Below the pieces are notes generated by a model. That model was not told the origin of the DNA, ran no database searches, and was given only the letters and a program-made list of their open reading frames with translations. The position numbers and the translations under genes are program-made. 64,000 nt of DNA from Alnus glutinosa (lineage: Eukaryota > Streptophyta > Magnoliopsida > Fagales > Betulaceae): positions 37,777,804 to 37,841,803 of the forward strand of contig NC_084888.1 in NCBI RefSeq assembly GCF_958979055.1, given 5' to 3'. Shown piece by piece: positions 1 through 10,960 of the stretch; position 1 is the first letter of the stretch, and every line of letters starts with the position of its first letter.

Positions 1-1380
1 ACTGGTTCCCCCCCCCCCCCAAAAAAAAAAAAAACAAAAAAACAAAAATAAGAGATTTTAGTTCTCGGCTCTGGAGTTTGGGCTCTTTTTTTTCCTTCCT
101 TTTTAGTTTTATCATATATGTTGCGACTTGAATAATCAAGTCAGATGGGTCCCGGCACTATTTCTTTCTCTGTTGGATTGGTTTGGAAAAACAGCTGCCT
201 ACCCTTCCTCCTTTTCCTAGCCTATTTGGAAGTCTTATCTTACGCTGCCTATGCTCCTATAAAAGAACAAACTCGGCCAGTTTATGAACGTGGAGAAAAG
301 AGAGAAATGCAAGTCGTGCAACAGAAACAAAGTGAGTCGCACAGCTTCAACCGCCAGAAATTTCTCACAAATTGTAGTGCCGCACGGTACTAAGAAAAAA
401 AGAGAAGTTTTCTCATTTGTGTGACAGTGAGAATTGAGTGTACAGGGCTTTGGGTTTTGAGTGATTTTCTTCTTGCTACTGTATGTACTTCAATTTTTGA
501 TAGTGAATTTCCTCTTGGTCGTCTCCGCTTATGGATATAGGCTTGTTAAGCTAAACCACATTAAATCTTGGTGTCCTATGTGATTGAGTTACTTTTATTC
601 TATTCTTTTTCTGCTTCTTTGGGATCCTAAAATTAGAATTCTAGTTGATGCACAATAAAAACAGGCTACATACCACTACAAACTGTAAGAAGTAGATTAC
701 GATAATCTTTTATGTCAGAATCTAGACTTACAGAGATTTGGAGCCATTGAGTCTTCTGAAATTGACTGAGAACAAGTGTAGCAAGCTTTCTGAAGATGCA
801 TCATAAGATTTAATCAAAATACTATTTGATGGCCACAGTTCGAAGAAATGGCTAGTATTACACTGACCCCAAAAAAACTTCCAACCTAGGAACTAGATGC
901 CCATAATTAATTAATTCATAAAAATCAAATATGAACGGCAAGTGAAAAAGGATGCTAACACCATAAGAAAAAGCACCGAGAAAACACAGCTCAAAAAGAT
1001 CAGGATGCACAGGAGTTGCCAAAGGAAGCGACTGTATTGGATCATAAAATGAGCCAATGTTGCACATTTTCACATTATAGTACGAGGAAGGAAGGATTTT
1101 CAATATATTTGCTCACGTGCAGAACTCACTTCAATAATTTTGCAAGCAAATGATGATTACAAAGATAACCACCAAACACTGATGGTGTGCAAGCACACTC
1201 AAATCAGTGGGCAAATTTCAAAGCCCCAAAACTACTATTCTGCTGTGACTTCAATTTGTCTGTGCTTATATGTCATAAAAAATAGTGCACATCGATTTTT
1301 ACCCAGCACCAGAAATTATGTATAACTTTCAATAATGTGACAGAAATAATCATGTTAAGAGGAATTTTCTGAGAACTCAC
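1..1380 (-). other. Probable intron of the PUB62-like gene
   Basis: AT-rich sequence after the last visible PUB62-like exon. No continuation of the U-box was found on the minus strand, and no convincing gene was seen on either strand. A C-run/A-run opens the window. The short frames at 145-393 and 858-1103 have no recognisable domain. Confidence 0.5.
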
Positions 1381-2623
1381 CATTCTAGTAACATGTTGCA
1401 TTCCACCACCACCGAAGGAGTGTCCACAAGATAATATCATCGCATCATCCATGAGAGCTCCCCTGAATAATGAAAAAGTATGATTAAAGTATAAGATATG
1501 ATTCTAATAATGAAGAGGCTAAAAGACACATTCACCAGGAAAAAAAAATTGTGCACAACGTGCCTGTACACATGCACGCACACATAAAGACATACCTACA
1601 TTCAAATGTATATAAAAATCAGATCATACTTATAGAAGAGCTCACAAAATGTTTTTTTTTTTTCCTTTTTGTTGTTAACCAATAAAGTAATACATAGAGC
1701 AGCAATAAAAAGCAGCTCATGATAAAACAAACAAACTTACGTGACGGGGTCGGAAAGAATCGCCCTGAGTGAGTCTCCGTACTCACTTGAAACGGAAACA
1801 TCCTTTCTCCCACTAAACCCGCAGCCGTTGTCCACAACTGCTACCACATCCTTGTGCCCAGAAGCAGAAGCAGCAAGACCAGAAGACCCCTCCAAATACT
1901 GAGAGTAATACAAATCCCCATCGGATTCCGCAATCGTGACCGCATTTTGGTAACCCCCGACTCTGAGCCTCTCCTGCTGCTGTTGATGATGATGATGATG
2001 ATTATGACTGTCGCTCGTCGCGTCGTTCAGAGATTGACCCACGTTCCCATCCTTCGCCACCAACACCTCTCTACTACTACTCGACCCTACTACCAAATCC
2101 AATTGCAATATTAAAAAAGAAGTCCCGAATTTGGAAAGTAAAAAAAGATTCGGAATTTCCCAGAGATCTCACCAAACGTGGAATGGTGGTGGTTCGCTTT
2201 CCCATTTCCCATTCTGTCGGTAACAACATTGTCAGCAGTGGCATTGGTATTCCTATCAATCTTATTGCCGGTGTTAGCGTCGTCGTTGTTGTTGCTTTCA
2301 TCAACACCAACACCATTGACAAGTCGTTCGACTTCACCGTCATCGACCTCGTCGTCGTCGTCATCGCCATCGTCTTCGTCGTCGGAATCGTCGGCGCTGG
2401 GCGTGGCAGCGCCTCCATCGTCGTTCCAGTGGGTACGGCGGAAGTGGGGCCCTTGGGGGGGAGTGAAGAAGAGCTTGTCGTCTATGAAGCCCGTGAGTTC
2501 TCGCGTGGTCTTTGGGCGCTGTGTGGCTGAGCAATTGAAGCTCAGGGGCATGGCTTCGTCTTGGAACAGCAGGTGGTTGGAGTGCGAGTGGGAGGGTCCC
2601 ATTCCCATTTCCTCCGACGACAT
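1381..2623 (-). CDS. PUB62: U-box domain protein, PUB62-like (5' part only)
   Basis: Probable E3 ubiquitin ligase of the plant U-box 62/63 type. Three exons are visible: 2623-2173, 2089-1741 and 1462-1381, all with GT-AG borders and matching phase. The protein opens MSSEEMGMG, then has a long Asp/Glu-rich stretch (about residues 75-100), a His/Gln run (HNHHHHHQQQQ), and finally the start of the U-box, GALMDDAMILSCGHSFGGGG, ending at TRM. The rest of the U-box (expected to begin KACYTC) is not in the leftmost 1.38 kb, so the gene continues beyond the window through a large intron. The start is the first ATG of an open frame. The family call rests on the U-box segment and the N-terminus from memory. 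Substrates are unknown. Several long frames on the plus strand here are antisense shadows of the acidic repeat. Confidence 0.85.
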
Positions 2624-2719
2624 TTTCAGTCTTCGCTGTGACGAAACCCTTAATTTGGGGATTTTGAATTGGAATTGGAATTGGGCATTGGTTTTGGTTT
2701 GGGAATATCGGTGCTAGGG

Positions 2720-5700
2720 CTTCGGGGTGGAGTCAGATGGGGTTTGATTTTGTGTTACACCACTCACCTTAGATGGATTCCACGGCATGCATGACAAGAG
2801 GTGAATGGTGATGATGCCAAAATATTTTATTTATCATGAACTATTTATATATATATATATTTAGAGAAAAAACCGCAGTAACTAGTTACCGTAACCGTAG
2901 CGACACTAAATAAAGGTTATTTTTTTTTTTTAATTCTCGAATCTCGAGTGAACCTTTAGGGCTGCTTTGCTGGTTCATAATTGGGACTGGGCCTGCTTTT
3001 TTGTGAGCTTGGGCTCATATGGATTTCAGCGCAACCAATGACTAAGCCAAGCCAGCGGGCAGGGCTAATTCCATGAGGCCCAGCAAGCATTGAAACTGAA
3101 GCAGACCGACTCAACTCAATGGACTCATGGGTATGTTTGGGTTGCATGTTTAAACCCTGAATATGAGAGAGAGTCTAGTTCGTGTGAATCAAACTAATTT
3201 AAACCAAATCTAGACCCAAAAACAAAAATGTGAATCCAATCTATCAAACTCATTGGGCTGCTTAGGGTAATTACTTTCACTATTTTCTACCCACTTAAGC
3301 TTTTTGTGGGACTTTAATATGTTTGCTCCAGTAATTTAAAAACGTGCAGTTTTAAAAAAAATATTGATTTTAAAAGGTAATTAACGAAAATACGATTTTT
3401 TTTATTTTTTTTATTTTTAAAACAACAATTAAGTGTTTGATAAAGAAAACAATTTGTTCAAAAATACACTTTTAGCCAGGGAAATGGCCAAACAAACTCT
3501 TACATAATTTAGTAAATATATTGGAAGAGATGCTTTTGTCCTTCCATTATTCCATACGCCATTTCAACATCATATGCTCTCATCAGGGCTCGGTTGCTTC
3601 AACTAAAGTTGAGAGGTATCATTTTGTCTCTCAATAAAGTAAGGGACAGAAAATACAAATAAAAAGAAGAAAAAGGAAAAGCTGTCAGTGCATATGCAAC
3701 ACTTTCTCTTCGTTTCGATAGTGCTTTTTTCACTTTTTCATCTCTAAAAAACAATGAATGAATGAGACTCTTTGCTTTAATAGCTTTTTGTTTCAGTGCT
3801 TGCTGCTCTTTTAAGATTCGGATTATTGAGGTTGATGAAGCTGGTCGAATTCGTCTTTTGTTTATGATATCATGCCATTTTGTTCACAACTTGTTTGGGC
3901 TGGGTGCATGCTTCCCATGCATCTTCGATTCCATGTTGATCCAATAAGAGAAGCAAACCGATTGAGATGCCTTGTTAGTTGTTCCTGTTATTAGGCTACT
4001 CGGATTTTTATGAAATTTGAACAGATTAAAAGGAAGAGACCGTAAAATTTATGTGCTTCGAACAGGTGGCCGAGCTTGATAGTCGACACCTGGGGACAAC
4101 CTAATAATAAGGGATCATCATTCTAAGCAAATGGGGTTGCCATAACTCCAAGGGGTTGGCCTAGTGATTAAGGTTTGGGATTTCTAGAGTGTGATACCCA
4201 TGAGGTCACGAGTTCGAAACTTGTTAGGTTCAAATTTTTTCTTGGGGTCAGCCACCCGGGTTGTGTGGGGGGATTTTCGAGTCTCTAACCATCTGCTCGC
4301 GATTTAAGGTTTAATACCTGGAGTGGCATCGGATATTGAGCTGTGGATTAGTCTACAGTTCCTAACAGGCGGTCACTACGCTTGGAAGGTTTGACTACCA
4401 CTTTGCGTGGGCTAATCGTTCAACGAACGAGGTACATTGTAGCTATAGGTGCTGTGAAATACCCTGATAAAAAAAAAAAAAAAAAAAAAAGGGATGTTAC
4501 CATGTGTGTAGTATATATATATAAATTGGACAGAAGAGATACTTTTGTCAAGCATTGAGGAATATTACAAAAAGAGTAGTTGTATCTTTCTGTCACTTAG
4601 AGAGATCAAAGGGACTCAGATATTCATTGGTAAAAGAAAATTAAGATTGTTAATGAGCCATGTGCCAATCGATGATGGCAAAGCCTACATATTATTAAGG
4701 TTTCCTTGGGCCCAACACCATTTATATAACTTATAGCCAACAGCCCTAGGGACAACTCATTGCTTGTAATTTATGCACATGGCTATGAGTATTTATATTC
4801 TTCGACTCCCCCCACCACATAAAGGCCGGTTTCTAATGTAGTGCTCTAATAGATGAAAATGAACACCAATAAGAAGAAGAAGAAGGGCAACCCATTGGAT
4901 AAAAACATGAACAAACCGGTATAATTCATTCTTGAAAACTGATTTACATAAAGAATTTAAGTCATGTAGAACACTTATTATCATAACATACCATCACGCT
5001 CTGTAGTTAATGTTTACGGCTGCTCACTTTATTAATACTAAAATGATGGTAGGTTTTTTTTTTTAGTGGCTTTATTCATTCATCAGTATTCAATGACTTA
5101 ATATTATGCTCATACATAGTATGTCCGCAACTCATTCGATTTTATACTCGGTGAACTTCGTCCGAACCTATACTTAACGTGGTGAGCCGATTTAAAGAAA
5201 GTTGAAATTAGAACTAAGGACATGGGGTAACAAAAATATAAAAAGACTACTTCTGTTCCGACAGCATCATAGTTTGCAATATTCTTCCTCCACACTTTCA
5301 CCATCGTTATCTTTGGGGCATTGGCTCTTTATTCTTTACCCTACCTTTCCCTTTTCCCATGGTGGTTGTTCCCCCCGCTCCATTATTCTATTCAGTACCT
5401 TAGATTATTTGCTTGAAGTGGGTGCTAAGAATCTTGGAAGTCCTCAGGCTCTTAAATCACTTTTGACTCATAAACTATATTCTAATGCCTTCACCATTGC
5501 TATCATTGGAAATACATGATTTGGATAGATGGGATGACCATTATTTAATTTAATTGGAGCCTGAAAGTCAGATTTGCCCTTAATTATGAAGGACATTTGA
5601 GCGTTCTTGCCGGGCTAACGAAATGTTATTTTAACTAATGGAAATGCTAATAATTGTATTCAGCTCAATAATTAGGAAAAACATTTGTTAAGCTACTACA

Positions 5701-6370
5701 ATGAACACGGTTCACTCATCAAATGTAAAAACAAAGCATTTTTTAATCTTTAATATTCTCTCTTTTATCAATAGTGAATAATAATAAAAAAAAAAAAATT
5801 AAAGAAAATAGTAAAAATTAATAGCTAAAATATATATAGTGTTAGATATAAGTCGTATGGAAAAATGGGTACCTAAAATAATAATAAAAAAAATTAAAAA
5901 GAAAAAAGAGTAATTTTTTTTTTAAGCTAAAATGGATAACAAATTTACCCAGATGTGTAAGTGCTTGCAGGTGAAATAGGGCTTAAGATTATATTTTTGG
6001 CAAGACAGGTTTAAAACTTTGGTTTGTCCAATACCAAAAACGCTGCCACAGTAGAAGCATTATGTTTTTCATGACTAGGAAAGCTCATCTTCCTTGTAAT
6101 AATTGTCACATCCTGGTCGGCACCAAATGGAGCTCCACTAAGTGATAAATCTACCAAAAAAGTACAGTGGACAGGGTTGGCTGGAACAAGGAAATACTAG
6201 GAAGTATGAACTGCCTAACAAATGAGACTTACACACTTTCTCTGCACTGTGAAATTTGAGTAGGAAAATCTACAGCTCCGCTCAAATTGCCTCCAGGGCT
6301 CCATCAATGATAGTAACAGTCATAACTAAGCCACAATATTGAATATGATAAAGATTAGTAACATGGTAAC
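2720..6370. other. Intergenic region between the PUB62-like and PXC2-like genes
   Basis: AT-rich intergenic DNA with microsatellites (TA at 2848-2860) and one SINE at about 4149-4490. The left part, from 2624 to about 3000, should hold the promoter of the PUB62-like gene. A 105-codon frame at 5202-5519 resembles nothing I know. No other gene was supported. Confidence 0.5.
4149..4490 (+). repeat. tRNA-derived SINE
   Basis: A short element with an RNA polymerase III promoter of tRNA type: an A-box-like segment (TGGCCTAGTGATTAAGG) and about 35 bases later a B-box (GAGTTCGAAAC). A tRNA-unrelated body follows, ending in a run of about 22 A. Possible imperfect target duplications flank it (GGTTGCCAT before, ATGTTACCAT after). 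The head cannot fold into a complete tRNA, so this is not a tRNA gene. Confidence 0.75.
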
Positions 6371-6614
6371 AATATTCATTGGGGGAATTGAACCAAATCG
6401 GGACCCGGTGAAGAGGAATCCGGTAACGTGGCTATTACATAGAGCAGAAATACAAACATAAACGGGAAACAAGCATGAAAAACTGCAACAAAAAGAAAAA
6501 GGAAAAGTGTTCCACCTATCAAATTTTTCTTTTCCCTAATAAAAACCGGATTCTTCTTCGCCGGACAACCCATCTTCAATCCCTTCTCCCAATATCTGAT
6601 AAGATTAGCTAAAC

Positions 6615-9600
6615 TCATTCCAACTCCTCTTGGCCTTCAGAAGGGCATCTGATCAGCTCCAATATATTAACTACTTCTCCCATGTCAGGCCGGTTTGATG
6701 GCACTTGCGATGTGCATATCAAGCCTAACTTCATTATGGGAATTGCCTCCTCAGCTGGAAAGTTACCCTGGAGCCTCCCATCAACACATTCCTCCACCCT
6801 GCCTTCTTCCAGTGCTCCCCTGATCATGTCACAAAGCACTACAACATCATCTTCCATGTACTCCACAGGCCTCTTCCCAGTAACCACCTCCAGAACTAAA
6901 ACCCCAAACCCATACACATCGCACTTCTCAGTTATTTTTACTGTTCTACAGGCAAACTCAGGTGCCATGTACCCTAGAGCACTCTGAATCTTGCTGCTTA
7001 AAACATAACGATCAAGCATAGGTAACAATCTTGCCAGGCCAAAATCTCCCACTTTAGGTTCACCTGTGCTGTCAATCAGGACATTGCTTGATTTTATATT
7101 GTAATGAATGATGTTTGATTGGTGCAAGTAAGCCAAGCTTTTAGCTGTTCCAAGTATTATACTGAATCTCTCATTCCAGGAGAGGAAGTTTCCACCTAAT
7201 CCTTCATGGAGCTGTTTATACAAACTACCACCAGAGACAAATTCGTATATGAGGAGCTGTAATGATGGAGTCCAGTAATAACCTTCAAGTGCCACAAGAT
7301 TAGGGTGCCTGACTTTACCCAATTTCTTCACTTCTCTTTCAAAATCATCTTGAGACTTCACAAGACTCGAGACAGTGAGCTTCTTGATCGCAACTGGGTG
7401 CCCATCTCGAAGAACAGTCCGGTAGACTGCTCCAAACCCACCACGGCCAAGCTCACAATCCTTGTTGAGCAAAGCATGTGCTCCCGTGCTGAAGTCAGGG
7501 TCGCCAGAAAACATGACAAGCTTGCCAGAATTGGCATCTGTAGTGGGGGAATGGCTGAAGTCATCCCCAGCAGATAATGCGAGGCCTGCTGCAGATCTAG
7601 ATGTGGATGACCTAACACGAAGATTAAGTACTGTGATGGAAATAACACCAACGACAATGACTGCAGCAGCTCCAATGGCGATGAGTGCAGAAATGCTGAG
7701 GATAATTCTCTTGTGACCAATGTTTGGGGGTAATGAACCAGAAGTGGAATCAGAAGAGGAGTTAGGATTGAGGACAATGGGTTTCGGAAGGACCACAGAG
7801 CAAGAATTATTGGCTGCAGAACCACAAAGGGATGGATTTCCACCGACGGAGGACGGGGAGATGGTATTAAAAAAGCCACCAGCAGGTAGTTCACCCTGGA
7901 GATTATTGTGAGAAATATTGAAGGACAGAAGGTGGGGAAGATTGGCCAATTGCTTGGGTAGGTTTCCAGAAAGGTTGTTAAAAGACACGTCCACATTTTG
8001 TAGGTTGGTAAGTTGGGCTATTGCTGCAGGTATAGGGCCACTCAGTCTGTTCTGAGAAACAATCCTGCACAATCCAACAAAAACAAAAGAACATAGACAA
8101 GAAATTAAAAACCTATTAAATCGATAGAAGCTAATCACGAAGAAATAGCAAGTAACTAAATCAGCCAAAAATGGAAGAAACTTGGAAGTTCATATTTGTC
8201 TCCAGAGAGAGAACTATTACGCTACTTGATAACATCATACAATCTTAAAGATATAAGGATAACTGTAGTATCACAATCATTTTTAAGGGAAACAGCCATC
8301 AAAATTAGGACACCATAAAGGTTCTTTGCATCCCAAATAGTGTTAAACATCAAAATAATTTAACAGAACCAGGAAAAGAAGAAAAGGGGAATCAAATTTT
8401 TTGCTGGCTAGAAATCATAAGAGAGCTAGTTCAGCTATCGCTGAAAACCTCACTTTTTTCCCCGCAAAAAGGGTCATTGAGTCTATAATATGGCGAATGC
8501 AACCACAACTTCTATCTAAGAATAGTTGGACACAAAGCTAAACTCTTTGTCAAGCTGCAATTCGACAATCATAGTCCATGTGATAACCTCGAATTACCCA
8601 TTTCAAGTACAAGGAGAAGCAAGAAATCGTAAATGAAACATAAGAGATTGCAAAGAGAACTTACAAAGTTGTTAGAGGAGAACATTTCTGGAGTGAAGAT
8701 GGAATCGTCCCCGAAAGGAAGTTCCTCGCTAGTCTCAGTTCATTCAAAGAAACAACTCCTCCAATTTCCAGAGGGATGCTTCCATTCAGCCGATTGTCGC
8801 TCAAATCAAGATTATCCAGGACCTTCAACTCTCCAATTGTCGCTGGAATAGGACCAATAAGAAAGTTCCTTGACAGATTCAAGAAATGCAAGCTGCTCAA
8901 AACCCCAATTGAAGATGCAATTTCCCCAGAAAAAGCATTATGGGACAAATCTAAGATTTCAAGTTTCTCAAATGAGCTCCCCATTAACGAAGATAAAGGA
9001 CTATTCATGTTTCCACTCGGTTTATTCTCCGAGAGCGAAGCTTCTTTTAATCCCGATTTGAAAATCCACGAAGGAAGATCACCCTTCAACGAATTCTGGC
9101 TAAGATCTAATACCTCAAGGTTTACAAAATTAACCATAGACTCGGGCAAGCTTCCCGTAAATCCATTAGCAGAAAGATTCAAAACCTTCAGTGACTGAAA
9201 ATTTCCTATTGAACTTGGAACTTGACCAGAAAATCTATTGGCCGAAAGGTCCAAACTTTCAAGGCTTTTCATTTCCCCAATACTGTCCGGAACCTCACCA
9301 GCAAATGAGTTCTTGCGCAGATTAAGATAGTTACACAATGAAAGCTCCCCCAATGTCCCTGGAAGGCTCCCAGAAAGCAAATTTTCGCTAAGATCAATGG
9401 ACCTTAACAGCAAACAACTCCCAATGCCATCTGGGACCTTCCCAGAAAACCGATTCTTTGCCAAGTTAACCGCTCTCAAATTATTCAAACCTTCAATCCC
9501 CTCTGGAATCTCACCCTCCAGCGAATTATCGGACAAATCGAGGGATCTAAGCCCATTCAAAGACCAAATCCGGAGTGGTAATGAGCCCAAAAACTGATTA

Positions 9601-10151
9601 GACGACAAGTTCATCGAAGCAAGAGTAGAGCATGAGCTCAAACTATCTGGTATCTTCCCCGAGAACTTGTTCTTGGCCAAAGAAATGACTCTCAGAGACC
9701 CACATTGTCGAAAGAAATCCTCTGGTATAGCTCCTGAGAGACCGTTCTCGCTCAAATCGAGCACTCGAAGGTTGTCGACCCGAGCAATGTTGGGGCTTAT
9801 GGTTCCGGTGAGATTGTTCTTCGCCAAGGATAGCTTACGGAGAGATTGCAGCTGGAGAAGGCCTCGCCCTATCCGGCCCGAAAGAGAGAAGCCATCGAGG
9901 TTCAGCTCGGAGACCCTGTTGGATTTGGGGTTGCATTTGACACCAACCCAGCTACAAGGACTATCGTCGTCTTCATTCCAAGATACAAGCTTTCCCTTAG
10001 GATCTTGGATATCGACCTTGAACACAATCAGCCCCAACACGTCGTCGCTCAGAGATGGATTCAGGGATCTCACAAAAACTGGGACTGTAGCAGCCAGCAC
10101 CAACGCAAACAAACTGATTAGCTGCCTTTTCATATTTAAGAAAGCTCGCAT
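6615..10151 (-). CDS. PXC2: LRR receptor-like kinase, PXC2/IRK type
   Basis: Plasma-membrane receptor-like kinase of about 978 residues (Arabidopsis PXC2 is about 967). Exon 1 is 10151-8665 and exon 2 is 8064-6615; the junction restores the LRR motif (LTTL/IVSQNRLSG). Order: signal peptide (residues 7-30), LRR cap ending CSWVGVKC, about twenty LRRs, juxtamembrane PSLCGS and KPIVLNPNSS, a transmembrane helix (about 616-642), and a kinase domain with GRGGFGAVYR (about 702), AIKKL lysine and DFG (about 836). The catalytic loop reads HYNIKSSN instead of HRDLKSSN, so the usual Arg-Asp pair is missing. That is normal for this subfamily and suggests weak or no catalysis. PXC2 is linked to vascular development by co-expression with PXY/TDR; that role here is inference. 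The next possible start is Met7 (MKRQ), which may be the better one before the signal peptide. Confidence 0.93.
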
Positions 10152-10960
10152 TGTCTGCTACTTCAACAAACAAAGAGACCCAACAAAGCCATCCGAAACT
10201 AGTGCCGACCCAGAAAATACTGACGCAGAAGAGGCGAAATCACGAATACTGAGCTTTCAAAAGCGAAGCTGGATACCAAAAGTAAAACAAAAAACGGCCA
10301 ACTTTCTCCAACGGCTAGATTTCGAGCTTCTGGAAAGCAAGAAGGGTCAAACAGAAACTACGAGATACCTGAAAAGAGGTGGCATTGGCAAAATGGGAAA
10401 TCCCTATGACGCAAAAAGAAAAAATGAAAAAAGAAAAAGAAAAAAGAGAGCTAGAAAATGATAACTAAGGTTGTTTAAAGCTAAATTGTGCAAAAACCTA
10501 AAAAATCGCTTCGCAAAGCTAAGGTTTTCAGCTTAAAAAAAGAAAAATTAATCAGAGAGGTAGAAAAACAGAACAAAGAGACCCCGAGAGGTTTCGATCT
10601 GAGGACCGCAAAATGCAAAGCAGGGCACTCAAAAGTCTCGCCGAAGAATCCAACGGTTCGCCGGAAAGTCCGCCTTGGATTTCACTAAACAAGAAGCTCC
10701 GTCGCCGAGAGCTAGGGTTCGGGGAAGACTCTCCAGTAAGTTCGCCGGAGAATTTTGAATCACCGAGCGGTTACCTGGGGTGAGAGAGAGAGAGAGAAAG
10801 AGAAAGGTCTGTTCGTGTTTGTGTGTGTCAGTGTTAGCACTGTGAGAGAGAGAGAGAGAGAGAGAGAAGGGGGGGAGAATTAATTCTAGTTTTTATTAAC
10901 GGCAAAGACGGACAAGGGGCCCAGGGGTAGATGGGAGGCTATTTATTAGATTTTAGACAC
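10152..10960 (-). promoter_or_regulatory. Leader and core promoter of the PXC2-like gene
   Basis: Read on the minus strand, an acceptor (TAGCAG) lies just before the ATG, and a good donor (CCCAG/GTAACCG) lies near 10775, giving a possible 5'-UTR intron of about 620 bp. Upstream are two CT-rich tracts (plus-strand GA repeats at 10782-10797 and 10842-10866), common in plant leaders. A TATA-like TAATAAATAG lies near 10945. The intron and start site are inferred from sequence only. Confidence 0.4.

Noticed and set aside
145-393. 82-codon open frame near the left edge
   Set aside because: No recognisable domain. It lies in what is probably an intron of a gene on the other strand.
2178-2717. Long plus-strand open frames rich in Ser and Val
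   Set aside because: They are antisense to the acidic repeat of the PUB62-like exon 1, and their composition comes from that repeat.
4158-4235. Possible tRNA gene
   Set aside because: It has A- and B-boxes but no cloverleaf, and is followed by a SINE body and A tail.
5202-5519. 105-codon open frame
   Set aside because: No domain, no splice context and low-complexity Ser/Leu composition.
7358-7996. 212-codon minus-strand open frame
   Set aside because: It is a shifted frame of the PXC2-like exon 2, which has clear kinase motifs in the other frame.
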